Assembly: GCF_023499255.1 (NCBI RefSeq)
Contig: NZ_CP092183.1
Location: forward strand, 3,468,501 to 3,532,500
Source of the DNA: Couchioplanes caeruleus
GTDB lineage: Bacteria; Actinomycetota; Actinomycetes; Mycobacteriales; Micromonosporaceae
Direction: 5' to 3'
Length of the DNA: 64,000 nucleotides
In this document: piece by piece, positions 42,763-52,800 of the stretch
How positions within the stretch are numbered: position 1 is the stretch's first letter
Layout: each line of letters begins with the position of its first letter
The notes under the pieces: model-generated
Told to the model about the DNA's origin: nothing
The model's input: only the letters and a program-made list of their open reading frames with translations
The model's database searches: none
Translations under genes and position numbers: made by a program

Positions 42763-43423
42763 ACCCGCGGGCCGCGTGCTGGTGGTCACCGCGCACCCCG
42801 ATGACGCCGAGTTCCACTTCGGAGCGACCATAGCGGCGTTCGTGGCCGCCGGCGCCGATGTGTCGTACCTGGTCTGCAGCGACGGCGCGCAGGGCGGCGC
42901 CGCCGAGGTCAGGGCCCGCGAGCAACGGGCCGCCGCCGCGGTTCTCGGCGTCCGGGCCGTCGCCTTCCTCGGCCGGCGTGACGGCCGCCTCGAGCCCGAT
43001 CTGGCCCTGCGTCGCGACATCGCCCTGCACGTACGCCGCGAGCGCCCCACGCTCGTCCTCACCCACTACCCCCGGCGGGTGCTGAACCTTCCGGTGGAGG
43101 CGTCACACCCCGACCACGTCGCGGTGGGCGAGGCCACCCTGGCCGCCCTCTACCCCGACGCCGGGAACGCGCGCGCCTTCCCCGACGTGCCGGACGCCCC
43201 GCCGCCGCATCAGGCGGCCGAGGTCTGGGTCCCGGGCTACGAACGCCCGGACCACCACGTCGACGCCACCGCCCACGTGGACCGGAAGCTGGCGGCGATC
43301 CGCTGCCACCGCAGCCAGGTCGGTGCGGCGGTGCCCGCCTGGGTCCTCGAATGGATGCGCCTGGCCGGCAAGCAGCCCGGCTACGAGTTCGCCGAGGCGT
43401 TCCGCCGGATCCGCCTCACGTGA
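42752..43423 (+). CDS. PIG-L/LmbE-family zinc deacetylase
   Basis: The 223-residue protein has the LmbE zinc site: VVTAHPDDAEFHFGATIAAFVAAGADVSYLVCSDGAQGG (His and Asp-Asp) and the second His pair in ASHPDHVAVGEATL. These enzymes remove acetyl groups from amino sugars such as GlcNAc-inositol or from antibiotic precursors. Its ATG lies 11 nt before the CoA-transferase stop, so it is coupled to the ligase and transferase; acyl-group editing is a reasonable joint theme. It could also be a mycothiol-type S-conjugate amidase acting on detoxified thiol adducts. Confidence 0.88.
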   Translation: MSDEPAGRVLVVTAHPDDAEFHFGATIAAFVAAGADVSYLVCSDGAQGGAAEVRAREQRAAAAVLGVRAVAFLGRRDGRLEPDLALRRDIALHVRRERPTLVLTHYPRRVLNLPVEASHPDHVAVGEATLAALYPDAGNARAFPDVPDAPPPHQAAEVWVPGYERPDHHVDATAHVDRKLAAIRCHRSQVGAAVPAWVLEWMRLAGKQPGYEFAEAFRRIRLT

Positions 43424-43433
43424 GGAGAAGCCC

Positions 43434-44237
43434 ATGCTGTCCGCGTCCCGCCTCGCCCGCATCGTGCTGCCCGTACCGGACGTCGCCGCGGCCGCGGAGT
43501 TCTACGAACGGCGGCTGGGGCTGCCCCGCGGCGGCGAGGCACCGGGCGAGGCGCACCTGCTCGCCGGGGGCGTCGAGCTGTGGCTGCGCCCCGGGGAAGG
43601 CGCGGCCGGGCCGTGCGACCTGGTCTTCCTCACCGACGACCTGCCCGGCGCCTGCCACGCGTTGCGCAGCCGTGGCGTGCCGCCGGGTACGCCCCACCGG
43701 CAGGCCCTCGGCACGCTCGTGAGCCTGCACGGCCCCGGAGGGCACCGGCTGAGGTTGTACGAGCCCTCGGCGGCGGCGCTCGCCGGCCCGGCCGGGCCCG
43801 TCATCCGCGACGTGCGGCGGGTCCACGGCGCCGGCCGGCCGAACCCCATGCCGCTGCTGGCCGTGGTGGTCCCGGAGACGGACCGGCGGGCCTCCCGCGA
43901 GCTGTACTACTCCGGGCTGGGGCTGGCCCTGCTCGGCCGGTCGCCGTGCGGGGAACCGGGGCGCGCGGCGGCCACGCTGGACGCGTACGACGCCGGGTGG
44001 GTCCTGCTGGTGACGCGGCACGGGCCCGTACCGGAGCGGGCCCCGGGCGTCGCCTTCGTCTACGAGGTGACCGGCGCCGACCGGCTGTGCGCGCGGCTCT
44101 CCGGGCGGCCCGTGCCGGTGGCACCCGGGATGGGACAGCTGGTCCGGCCGGCGGATCCCGGCGCGCCGGCCGTCTATCTGTGCGAGGACTGCACGCCGGA
44201 GCCCGGTGAGCCGGCGCTCCCCGCAGCCAGGTGGTGA
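43434..44237 (+). CDS. Tandem-domain VOC protein
   Basis: The 267-residue protein has a clear first VOC unit (LARIVLPVPDVAAAAEFYERRLGLPRGG to GGHRLRLYEPSAAALAGPAG) and a degenerate second unit (MPLLAVVVPETDRRASRELYYSGLGLALLG to PAVYLCEDCTPEPG). It keeps the family tail LYEPSAAAL. GGAGAAG precedes ATG 43434 and the gene follows PIG-L by 10 nt, ending the operon. Its last 64 bp overlap the convergent AraC-type gene. It probably binds the product or an intermediate; the metal Glu is missing in the last strand of unit one. Confidence 0.82.
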   Translation: MLSASRLARIVLPVPDVAAAAEFYERRLGLPRGGEAPGEAHLLAGGVELWLRPGEGAAGPCDLVFLTDDLPGACHALRSRGVPPGTPHRQALGTLVSLHGPGGHRLRLYEPSAAALAGPAGPVIRDVRRVHGAGRPNPMPLLAVVVPETDRRASRELYYSGLGLALLGRSPCGEPGRAAATLDAYDAGWVLLVTRHGPVPERAPGVAFVYEVTGADRLCARLSGRPVPVAPGMGQLVRPADPGAPAVYLCEDCTPEPGEPALPAARW

Positions 44238-45058
44238 CCGCCCGCGGCCGCGCCCATCAGCAGGGGCAGCGCGAGGATGACCGGCGGGTCCGTGTCGCGG
44301 CGCGGGCGCAGCCGCAGCTCCACCTCGGGCGGATCGCCCGCCGGGCCGCCGATCTCCACCGGCACCGGCGCCGCGGCCACGTAGCAGCCGTGGTCCAGGT
44401 CGGAGGCCATCATGGCGTCCGCGAGCGTCACCGACTCGTCGAAGCACACCGCCATCGGATGGAACAGGCCGTCCGGCAGGTCGCCGAGGCGTACGGTCGC
44501 CGGCAGCTCGGTGATCGCGCACGCCGCGGGGCGCCCCTGCGGGATCCCCGACGGGAACAGGCCGACGGCGACCAGGGCGCCCCGGTCGGGGCCGCCCGTC
44601 ACGGTGACGGTCACCTGCGGCGTGACCGGCTCGGGCGGGCGTGGCGACGCCTCCAGCGCCTCGTGCAGGGCGATGTCCGCGCAGTCACCGACGACCCGGC
44701 GGAAGCGGCCGGGCGGCACCCCCACGACCCGGGCGAACTGCGAGGTGAAGGTGCCGAGGCTCGTGTAGCCGATGCGCATGCAGATGTCGGTGACGCTCTC
44801 CGAGCCGTACGCCAGCATCCGCTTCGCCTCCGCCATCCGCCACGCGGCGAGGAACCGGGCCGGCGTCGCGTCGGTCACCCGCTGGAAGATCCGGTGGAAG
44901 TGGAACGGGCTGAGCCGCGCCGCCTGCGCCAGGGTCTGCAGGGGCAGGTCGTCGCCGAAGCGTTCGCGCATCGTGGCGATCGAGCGCAGGACCGCGTCCG
45001 TCCAGGCCTCGGCCGTCGCGGGGCCCGGCGGCCGGTTCGGCCGGAATGGGACAGTCAT
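44174..45058 (-). CDS. AraC-family transcriptional regulator with N-terminal HTH
   Basis: A 294-residue regulator whose AraC double helix-turn-helix is at the N-terminus (residues ~15-115): LQTLAQAARLSPFHFHRIFQRVTDATPARFL and VTDICMRIGYTSLGTFTSQFARVVGVPPGRFRR. The C-terminal ~170 residues are an effector-like domain similar in sequence to that of the AraC gene at 46545 (FPSGIPQGRPAAC..., FHPMAVCFDESVTLADAMM). The ATG overlaps the stop of the UbiB-like kinase (ATGA), so they are co-translated. It likely controls part of the locus. Confidence 0.88.
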   Translation of the reverse strand: MTVPFRPNRPPGPATAEAWTDAVLRSIATMRERFGDDLPLQTLAQAARLSPFHFHRIFQRVTDATPARFLAAWRMAEAKRMLAYGSESVTDICMRIGYTSLGTFTSQFARVVGVPPGRFRRVVGDCADIALHEALEASPRPPEPVTPQVTVTVTGGPDRGALVAVGLFPSGIPQGRPAACAITELPATVRLGDLPDGLFHPMAVCFDESVTLADAMMASDLDHGCYVAAAPVPVEIGGPAGDPPEVELRLRPRRDTDPPVILALPLLMGAAAGGHHLAAGSAGSPGSGVQSSHR

Positions 45059-46347
45059 CGCGCCTCCTCGGCACTTTCCTTGATCTGCAGCGCCTTGAGC
45101 AGCGTCGGCACGGCCTCGCGCTGGAAGTCGACGTCCACGTCCAGGTCGAGGACCATGCCCTCCAGGGTCAGCAGCGAGAGCAGGGGGAACACGAACTCCG
45201 GCGCCGCGGTGATCCCGTGGGTGCGCTGCAGGGTGAACAGCCGGTTGGCGAACGATGCGAGGCGGAACTGGCCCGCCCGGCGCCGGTGCGTCGAGGCGAT
45301 GAGGTCGCGGATCCCGCGCCGGAAGCCGTCCAGGTCGCTGTGCGGGGGAACGGGCGCGGCGCTGGCGAGCACCACGTCCGCGCAGGCGTCGCCGTTGCCG
45401 AGGACCATGTGGAGGAAGAACTGCGCGAACTGTTTGCGTACGCGGGGGGTGAGCTCCACGACGAAGCCCGCGTCGACGATGACGACCTCGCCGGAGCGCC
45501 GCAGGTAGAGGTTGCCGGGGTGCAGGTCGCAGTGCACGAGGCCGTCCGCGAAGAGCATGCGGTAGATCGCCCGCAGCACGTTGCGCACGATCGTGCGGCG
45601 CCGGGCCGGCTCGAACGCGCCGGGGTCGAAGCGTTCCAGCCCGTCCAGGAACTCCATCACCAGCACGCCGTCGCCGCACGCCGGCGGCACCGGGGCGGGG
45701 ACGCGGACGAGACCGTCGAGGTTGCGGCGCAGCCGGTCCAGCATCCACGCCTCGCGGCGCAGATCGAGCTGGTTCAGCACCGCGGGCGCGACCTGCTCGA
45801 CCATCCGGCGCATCGGCGTGCCCCGCAGGCCCGGCAGCCGCTGGGCCAGGTCCGCGCCGAGGGCCAGCAGCCGGAAGTCCGCGCGCATCCGGCGGCCGAT
45901 GCCGGGGCGGCGTACCTTCACCGCCACGTCCCGCCCGTCGTGCAGCCGTGCCCGGTAGACGCAGGCGATGCTGCCGCTGGCCACCGGCGTACGGTCCAGC
46001 GCGGCGAACGGCCAGTCGCGCCCCGGCGGGTACGCGGCCGCCAGCGCGCGTCGGGCGGCCGGGAACGGCATGGGCTCCATCCGGTCGGTCAGCCGCCCGA
46101 GCGGGGCACACCAGGACGGTGGCAGCAGATCCGCCCGGCTGCTCATGATCTGGCCGCCCTTGACGAAGCTCGGGCCCAGCCGGACCAGGCCGGCGGTGAG
46201 GATCTCGGCCGGCGTGCGGCCCGGGGTGGCCCGGCCGGCGCGCGCGGCGGCGCTGCGCAGCCCCGCCGCGGTCAGGCACCGCGTCCCGGTGACCGTCCAC
46301 GTCGCCGCCCGCGCCACCAGGTACGGCCAGTCGGCCGTCCGTCCCAT
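45055..46347 (-). CDS. ABC1/AarF/UbiB-family atypical kinase
   Basis: The 430-residue protein has the UbiB signature KGGQIMSSRADLLPP (KxGQ), the Ala-rich ASGSIACVYRARLHDGRDVAVKVRRPG nucleotide loop with catalytic Lys, the ExD region, and the catalytic block LVHCDLHPGNLYLRRSGEVVIVDAGF. These proteins support biosynthesis or extraction of lipophilic compounds such as quinones. GGGGAGG precedes ATG 46347. It is coupled to an AraC regulator. Its appearance in a natural-product locus is unusual; a role handling a lipophilic polyene or terpenoid intermediate is speculative. Confidence 0.88.
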   Translation of the reverse strand: MGRTADWPYLVARAATWTVTGTRCLTAAGLRSAAARAGRATPGRTPAEILTAGLVRLGPSFVKGGQIMSSRADLLPPSWCAPLGRLTDRMEPMPFPAARRALAAAYPPGRDWPFAALDRTPVASGSIACVYRARLHDGRDVAVKVRRPGIGRRMRADFRLLALGADLAQRLPGLRGTPMRRMVEQVAPAVLNQLDLRREAWMLDRLRRNLDGLVRVPAPVPPACGDGVLVMEFLDGLERFDPGAFEPARRRTIVRNVLRAIYRMLFADGLVHCDLHPGNLYLRRSGEVVIVDAGFVVELTPRVRKQFAQFFLHMVLGNGDACADVVLASAAPVPPHSDLDGFRRGIRDLIASTHRRRAGQFRLASFANRLFTLQRTHGITAAPEFVFPLLSLLTLEGMVLDLDVDVDFQREAVPTLLKALQIKESAEEAR

Positions 46348-46544
46348 GCCGGCCTCCCCGTGCTCGACGGTGCTCGGCTCTGCTGGCCCGATTCAATGCG
46401 GGCCCCCGGCGCGCGGCAAGGTCGCGGCGGCAGGACGCCAACCTCGAAGACCCGTTCGCGGGCACGTCAAGAACTCGTCAAGCCCGGCGGGGCAGACTCG
46501 GCAGCGCACGCCCGAACGACGACGGGGGAGGCGTACGGACGGGG

Positions 46545-47342
46545 ATGGCGACGGCATACCGGGATGCGAGATCGGATCCGACACGCGCGGCGCACATCGG
46601 CGCCGTGGTGCGCGCGGTCGCCACGATGCGCGCCGGCCTGTCGCGACCGCAGCCGCTGACCGAGCTCGCACGCGCGGCGATGTTCGACCCGTACCACTTC
46701 CACAAGATCTTCCGTGAGCTGACCGCGCTCACCCCCGGCCGCTTCCTGGCGGTGCTGCGGATGGCGGAGGCGCGGCGGCTCCTGCTGCACTCGGCGCTGC
46801 CGGTCGCGGACGTCGGCGCCCGCGTCGGCTACCGCAGCGCGGGTACGTTCTCGCGGCAGTTCACCCGTCTGGTGGACGTCCCGCCGGCCCGGTTCCGGGG
46901 ACTCGCCCGGGCCCTGGCCGGCGAGCGCGCGGGCAGCCGCCCGGTGCTGCCCCCCGCCGAGCCCGGCCCCTCGCCGATGATGGCGCTGTCGGTGGCACCC
47001 GGCCCCGGCTCGCTGATCTTCCGGTGCCTGGCCGGCGAGGGGAGCGTCTGCCCGGGCAGCGGTTGCTGGACCGTGGCCACCGGGCGGGCGCTGGTGCCCC
47101 TGCCCTGGCCGTCCGCCCCCGGCGCGTACGCGGCATTCGTGCTGGTCGTGCCCGTGGGGGTGCGCCTCGCCGACGCGCTCGTGGACGACCTGCCCGGCAG
47201 TTACCTGATCGGGCGCGCGCCGATGGAGCTGTCCCGCGACCGGCGCCCGGTGACGGTCCGCGCCGCCCTGCGCCGGCCGGAGCCGACCGACGCGCCGATC
47301 GCCGCACTCACCGCCCCGCGGTGGCCGACCGGGTACGGATGA
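46545..47342 (+). CDS. AraC-family transcriptional regulator, paralogue of 44174-45058
   Basis: The 265-residue protein has an N-terminal AraC HTH (LTELARAAMFDPYHFHKIFRELTALTPGRFLAVLRMAEARRLLLH and VADVGARVGYRSAGTFSRQFTRLVDVPPARFRG) and a shorter C-terminal domain homologous to that of the other AraC gene (MALSVAPGPGSLIF, FVLVVPVGVRLADALVDDLPG). GGGGGAGG precedes ATG 46545. It is divergent from the UbiB/AraC operon and upstream of the SARP gene in the same direction. The pair may be sensors for related ligands. Confidence 0.88.
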   Translation: MATAYRDARSDPTRAAHIGAVVRAVATMRAGLSRPQPLTELARAAMFDPYHFHKIFRELTALTPGRFLAVLRMAEARRLLLHSALPVADVGARVGYRSAGTFSRQFTRLVDVPPARFRGLARALAGERAGSRPVLPPAEPGPSPMMALSVAPGPGSLIFRCLAGEGSVCPGSGCWTVATGRALVPLPWPSAPGAYAAFVLVVPVGVRLADALVDDLPGSYLIGRAPMELSRDRRPVTVRAALRRPEPTDAPIAALTAPRWPTGYG

Positions 47343-47485
47343 TCGCTGCGAGGCTGAAATCAGATAGAAGCTCGGCCCGTCGGCGGATCGATAACCCGGG
47401 TAGCCGAGATGCACACTATCCATAGCACCCGCCGGACGAGCCCCACACCCAAGGTCCACGGTAGAAGGTCAACGGGAGCAAGCCC

Positions 47486-49366
47486 ATGTCCGATTCCAGG
47501 GCGGCCCTGCGCGTCGACGCCCTCGGCTCGCTGGAGGTGCATCGCGGCCCCGTGCCGGTCGACCTCGGGCCGGCCAAGCAACGCGCGGTGTTCGCGGTGC
47601 TGGCGCTGCACGCCGGGCACACGGTCTCGATCGAGTCGATGCTCGACGTCGTGTGGGGCGCCGATCAGCCGGTGAGCGCGCGCCAGCTCGTGCACACGTA
47701 CGTCGCGCGGCTGCGCCGGCTGCTCGAGCCGGAGCTGCCACCCCGCGCGCGCAACCACATCATCAGCTCGGCGACGGGCGGCTACCGGCTCACCCTCAAC
47801 CAGGAACTGGCCGACGTGACCCGTTTCGGGCAGCTGTTCCGCGAGGCCCGGCAGCACCTGTCGGCCGGCGACACCGTCCGGGCGTTCGAGCTGCTCGGTG
47901 AGGCGATGCGGTTGTGGCGTGACCCGGACCTGACCGAGCTGTCCACGCTGCTGCAGACGCCGGACATGCTCGACCCGCTGCGCCGCATGTGGTGCGACGC
48001 GGCGCTGGACTACGTCGGCACCGGCCTCGACCTCGGTGAGGCGTCGCTGGTGCTGCCGGTGGCGCGGCGGCTCGCCGAGAGCGAGCCGATGAACGAGATC
48101 GCCCAGGCGCGGTACCTGGCGGCGCTGGAGCAGACCGGCCGGCGCGCGGCCGCCATCCAGCACTTCAACAACATCCGCGTGATCCTCAGCGCCGAGCTGG
48201 GGGTGCCACCGGGCGCGCAGCTGTCGGAGGCCTATCGCAAGGTGCTCGCCGGCGGGGCGGCCGGAGTGCCCCGGCGGCACACCACGGCCGTCGCGGACCC
48301 GGCCCGCCCGCCGTGGCGGGGGCCCGGCCCGGGGCTGGGCGAGCTCATCCACCGCGACCGGGACCTGCAGGCCGTCCGGCGGCTCCTCGCCGAACAGCGC
48401 CTTCTCACGATCACCGGGCCACCGGGCTGCGGCAAGTCGGCGCTGGCGCTGGAGGCGGCGGCCCGGCTGCGCGACGACGTCACGGGCGGCGTGGTGGTGC
48501 TCGAGTGCTCGCGCATCGCCGCCCCGCACGGCCTCGCGCCCAGCCTCACCGCCGCGCTGGACGGCGTCCCGGACGTCGACACACCGTGCCGGCTGGTCCG
48601 CGCCCAGCACGTCCTGGTGCTGCTGGACAATGTGGAGCACCTGATCGACGCGACCGTGGCGGTGGTCGAGGACGTCGTACGGAACTGCCCGAACGTGTCC
48701 GTGGTGGTGACCTCGCGCGAGCCGCTGGGGCTGCCGTACGAGGCGGTGTGGCGGCTGCACACGCTGAGCCCCACGGAGAACGGGTACGCCTCGCCCGGCC
48801 GCCCGCCCGCGGTGCGGCTCTTCGCCCGGCGCGCCGGGCAGGTCTGCCCCGGCTTCCGGCTGGGCGCGGACAACGCCCTCGAGGTGGCCGCGCTCTGCCG
48901 GCAGCTCGACGACCTGCCGCTCGCCGTGGAGATGGCCGCCGAGTGCCTCGCGATGCAGACCCTGGACGAGCTCGTCCGGCGCCTGGACAACCCGCTGCAC
49001 GAGCTGCAGCCGCCCCGCCGCTGCCAGCCGGTGCACCACCGGTCACTGCGGGCCGCGTTCCGGCGCAGCCTGGAGTGCCTCGACGCGCCCGAGCGCTGGT
49101 GTTTCGCGCGGCTGAGCACACTGCCGCGGCACTTCCGGCTGGCCGCCGCGGAACGGGCGTGGGCGGGTGCCCGGTACGGCCCCGTCGACGCCCGGCTCAT
49201 GCTCACCTCCCTGGCGGACAAGTCCCTGCTGATCGTGCGCCACGACGCGGCGGGGCCGGCGTACGGGATGCTCGGCCTGCTGCACCGCTTCGCCGTGGAG
49301 GTGCACCTCGCGGAGCTCGGCAGGGACGACGTGCTGCGCGCCTCGCCCGTCACCGGTGGCGGCTGA
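47486..49366 (+). CDS. SARP-family (AfsR-like) transcriptional activator with NB-ARC domain
   Basis: This 626-residue activator has an OmpR-type winged helix (~15-103, ending SSATGGYRLTL), a bacterial transcriptional activator domain (~110-255) and an NB-ARC ATPase (Walker A GPPGCGKS at 311-318, Walker B LVLLDNVEH, then VVVTSREPLGLPYE). It ends at residue 626 without the long TPR sensor of full AfsR-type proteins. Such regulators bind direct repeats about 11 bp apart near the -35 of pathway promoters. Its stop abuts the stop of the convergent enediyne thioesterase gene. It is the best candidate for the pathway-specific activator. Confidence 0.9.
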   Translation: MSDSRAALRVDALGSLEVHRGPVPVDLGPAKQRAVFAVLALHAGHTVSIESMLDVVWGADQPVSARQLVHTYVARLRRLLEPELPPRARNHIISSATGGYRLTLNQELADVTRFGQLFREARQHLSAGDTVRAFELLGEAMRLWRDPDLTELSTLLQTPDMLDPLRRMWCDAALDYVGTGLDLGEASLVLPVARRLAESEPMNEIAQARYLAALEQTGRRAAAIQHFNNIRVILSAELGVPPGAQLSEAYRKVLAGGAAGVPRRHTTAVADPARPPWRGPGPGLGELIHRDRDLQAVRRLLAEQRLLTITGPPGCGKSALALEAAARLRDDVTGGVVVLECSRIAAPHGLAPSLTAALDGVPDVDTPCRLVRAQHVLVLLDNVEHLIDATVAVVEDVVRNCPNVSVVVTSREPLGLPYEAVWRLHTLSPTENGYASPGRPPAVRLFARRAGQVCPGFRLGADNALEVAALCRQLDDLPLAVEMAAECLAMQTLDELVRRLDNPLHELQPPRRCQPVHHRSLRAAFRRSLECLDAPERWCFARLSTLPRHFRLAAAERAWAGARYGPVDARLMLTSLADKSLLIVRHDAAGPAYGMLGLLHRFAVEVHLAELGRDDVLRASPVTGGG

Positions 49367-49801
49367 CTACGGCCGTACGCCCGGCGCGTAGCGGCTCAGA
49401 GCCCGGCCCAGCTCCTCCGGCACGGGTACGGACTCCAGCCCGCCCGGCCCGCGCCGCATGCACGCCACGCTCTGCCGGCCGCGAGCCAGCAGCTCCGGCG
49501 TGGGGGTGCTGCTGCGCACGTAGTCGAAGCCCATGGCGACCCGGTTTCCGGCGATCCTGTCGAGTCGCATCCGGACCTCGATGCGGTCACCGGCGAAGCT
49601 CTCCGCGTAGAACTCGGCGGCACAGTCGACGGTCACCAGCACCAGCCCGCTGGTGAGCGCCGCCAGCACGCCCGGCGCGTGGTCGGCCAGGAACTGTTCC
49701 CGGCAGTGCCCCTGCCAGCGCAGGTAGTGGGCGAAGTAGACGTTGCCGACCAGGTTGGTCTCGTCGAAGGTCACCCGGTGCTCGTAGACGTAGACGGTCA
49801 C
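49367..49801 (-). CDS. tebC: Enediyne thioesterase (TEBC / E10-type hotdog fold)
   Basis: The 144-residue hotdog-fold protein matches the enediyne thioesterase family by its VTFDETNLVGNVYFAHYLRWQGHCREQFL start. The Asn-containing GNVYF segment and the DCAAEFYAESFAGDRIEVRM strand follow. It releases the polyene chain from the ACP of the iterative PKS. Its GTG start overlaps the pksE stop (GTGA at 49798-49801), the arrangement seen across enediyne loci. Length and position leave little doubt. The gene ends exactly where the convergent SARP gene ends. Confidence 0.95.
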   Translation of the reverse strand: MTVYVYEHRVTFDETNLVGNVYFAHYLRWQGHCREQFLADHAPGVLAALTSGLVLVTVDCAAEFYAESFAGDRIEVRMRLDRIAGNRVAMGFDYVRSSTPTPELLARGRQSVACMRRGPGGLESVPVPEELGRALSRYAPGVRP

Positions 49802-52800
49802 GGCAGCTCACCCACCCCGGCGCAGATCGCGACCCGCCCGGCCGTGGTGTCCAGCACCCGGCCGGCCAGCGTGTACCGCCCCGAGACCAGAGTTCCGGGG
49901 TCGTCGGTGAGCAGCAGCGGGTCCCCGGCGGGCCGGCCCAGCTTGGCGAGCGCCTCGCGGGCCGTCCACACCCGGTAGCCCGCGCCGTGCGGATCGGTTC
50001 CGGCGAGCCGGGCCAGCTGATCGGCCAGTTCCCGGTCGGCCGCGCCGAGCGGCGCCGGCGCTCCGCCGACGGCCTCCCAGTCCACCGCGACCCGGCCGGG
50101 GCCGGCCCCGACCAGCACGTACGCCCCCAGGTGGCTGGCCGACACCGTGCCGGGACCGGTGCCGACGAGCCGCCCGTCGGCCGCGTGGGTCGCCGGTGCA
50201 CCCGCCAGCCAGCCCGCCACGGCAGCCGTGCGGCCGGGGTCCTCCCGGTCACCCCGGGCCACCGCCAGGTCGACGTCGCGGTACGCGGCCCGCCGGCTCA
50301 GATCCCGCGCGAGCAGGGCGCCCACCACCTCCACCGGCCACGGCCCGGGCTCGACGGCGCCGACCGCGCGCAGCGCCAGGCCGGACCACTGCTCGACCGG
50401 TGTCCCGTCCGCGTCCAGGACCAGCAGGTCGAAGACGTACCCGTCGTCGCTCTCCGCGCGTTGCCGGGCGTGCACGGTCAGCCGCCCCTGCGGGCGCCGG
50501 ATCATCCGGATCCGCCCGGCGCCCGTCGGCAGCACCCGCCGGCCGGGCACGCAGACCTGCAGAAGGTGCAGGAAAGCGTCGCGGACGCCCGGATCTCCCA
50601 GCTCCAGCCGCTGATCCAGGAACTCGCCGAACCACCGCCCCCGCGGGTCGGCGTCGACCACCGCCACGCACCGCCGGGCGGCGACCGCCTGGTAACCGGC
50701 CACCCGCCGGAACCGCGGCCCGTGGAAGAACAGCGGCCCGTAGAGGTGACGCGCGGGCAGGAGCGGGCCGGTGAGCGGCTCGCCGGGGGCGGCCTCCGGC
50801 GGGTCCGGGGCGGTGACGCCGTACCGGGCCCGGAAGTGGTCGGCCGCGAAGCCGGTCTCGTCGCTGCGCAGCGCCACGTCGACCGTGCCGTCCTCGCGTG
50901 CCAGCGCCGCCGTCCGCACGGTCCGCGGCTCGCGTTCCGGAACGGTGACGGGACGGGTCAGGGCCACGTCGCAGAAGACCCGCGGTGCGTCACGGTGCAC
51001 CACCGCGGCGGCCTGGGCCATCGCCTCGAGGCCGAACACCGCGGGCAGGACGACGGTGCCGTCGATCCGGTGGTGATCCAGGTACGGGTCGGTGCCGAGC
51101 GACAGGCCGGCGCCCGCGACGACCTCGACGCCGGGCGTGGCCGTCAGGGGCTCGGCCAGGAACCTGCCGCCCGGCGGGCCGGCGTCGGCGCCGCACCAGC
51201 GCAGCGTGGGCGCCGCCGGGGTCCGTCCGGCCACCACCACGACGGGCGGGGTGGGGACGCCGCCGAGCAGCCGCAGCAGCCAGGCGGTCGCCTCCGCGGG
51301 CGGGATCGGGCTCAGGCCCTGCCGGGAGAGGCTGTCCAGTACGCCGAGGCCGACGCCCATGCCGGCACCGGACCAGGCCGACCACTCCACGGCCAGCCAC
51401 CGGACGCCGGGCTCGGCCACGGCCAGGTCCGCGCACCGGCGGGCGAGCCACTCGTTGGCGACGGCGTAGTGCGCCTCGCCGGGCAGGCCGATGCGGGCGA
51501 TCAACGAGCTGAACGCCACGGCACAGCGCAGCCGCGATACGTCGATCGCGGCGAGCACGGTGTCGAAGCCGGTCACCTTGACGGCCACCGCCTGCGCCAG
51601 CGCGTCCGGTGTCAGGCCGGGGATGCGGACGGGAACGTTGATCCCGGCCGCGTGCAACAGCATCCGTACCGGACCGTGCTCGCGCCGCAGCGCCGTCATC
51701 GTCGCCGTGACCGCCGCGGCGTCGGCCACGTCGACCCGGTGGTACGTGACCGGGGACCCCGCGGCGGCCACCCGGCGGAGCGTGGCGCGGACCGCCTCGT
51801 CGGATTCCGGGCTGCGGCCGAGGAGCGCCAGGTGAGCGCCGGTGGCCTCGGCCAGGGCGACCGCACACTCGGCGCCGATGCCCTTGGCGCCGCCGGTCAC
51901 CACGCAGAGCTCGCCGGCGCCGGCCGGGAGCGGTCCGGCGTCCGGGGCCGTCAGGGGAGCGAGCACCGGCACGGTACGCGCACCGTCCGTGTCGTATCCC
52001 ACCTCCGCGTAGTCGGCCGGCGGCCGGCGGGCCTCGGCGGCGGCCAGGGCGATCCCGTGCCGGTCCGGCGCGGTCTCGACCACCAGCACCGCCGCGTCCG
52101 GGCGCTCGGCGGCGAGGCTGCGGCCCAGCGCGGCACCCACGCCGCCGTGGTGCAGCACCACCACCGGCAGCCCGTCGGCGATGCCGCGCTGCAACGCGCT
52201 CACGAGCTCGGGCAGCGGCGTCGCGTCGAGGCCGGGCGGCAGGGCGATCAGCCGGGTACGCGTACCGCCCGGCTCGTCGCGGAACGCCTCGCGGATCGCC
52301 GTACCGAGCGGGTGCCGGGCGAGGTCCCCGACGATCTCCCAGGTACGCGGCACCCCGGGTCCCGCGGGCCGGGGCTCGGCGAGCCGGCGCGGGGCGAAGG
52401 CACGTACCCAGCCGGCCACCCCGGCGACGGGCGGTTCGGCGGTGTCCGCGGCCGGCAGCGCCGCGACGACCTCGGCGAGCTCGGCGACCGTGGCGGTGGC
52501 GAGGCTCAGCGGCGCCGCCGGCATGGCTCGGCCGAGGCGGGCCGCCACGTCCCCGGCGAGCCGGCCGACGAGCAGCGAGCTGAGGTGCAGGTCGGCCAGG
52601 AGCCGGGCACCGGACGGGACCGCCGCCGGATCGAGCTCGCACGCGTCCGCGACCGCCGCCACGGTCGCCGCGAGCGGCTCGGCCTCCTCATCGGCCGGGC
52701 GGGGCTGCACGGTGTCCGCCGGCTCCGGCACGGCGTCGTCCACCGCGGCGGCGTCCACCTCGGGCACGGCGGTCTCGCAGGCACCGACGAGGACGTCGGG

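Noticed and set aside
47355-47370. TGAAATCAGATAGAAG upstream of the SARP gene as a degenerate module
   Set aside because: Too many mismatches in the first half and no TAnnnT hexamer at 20-21 nt.
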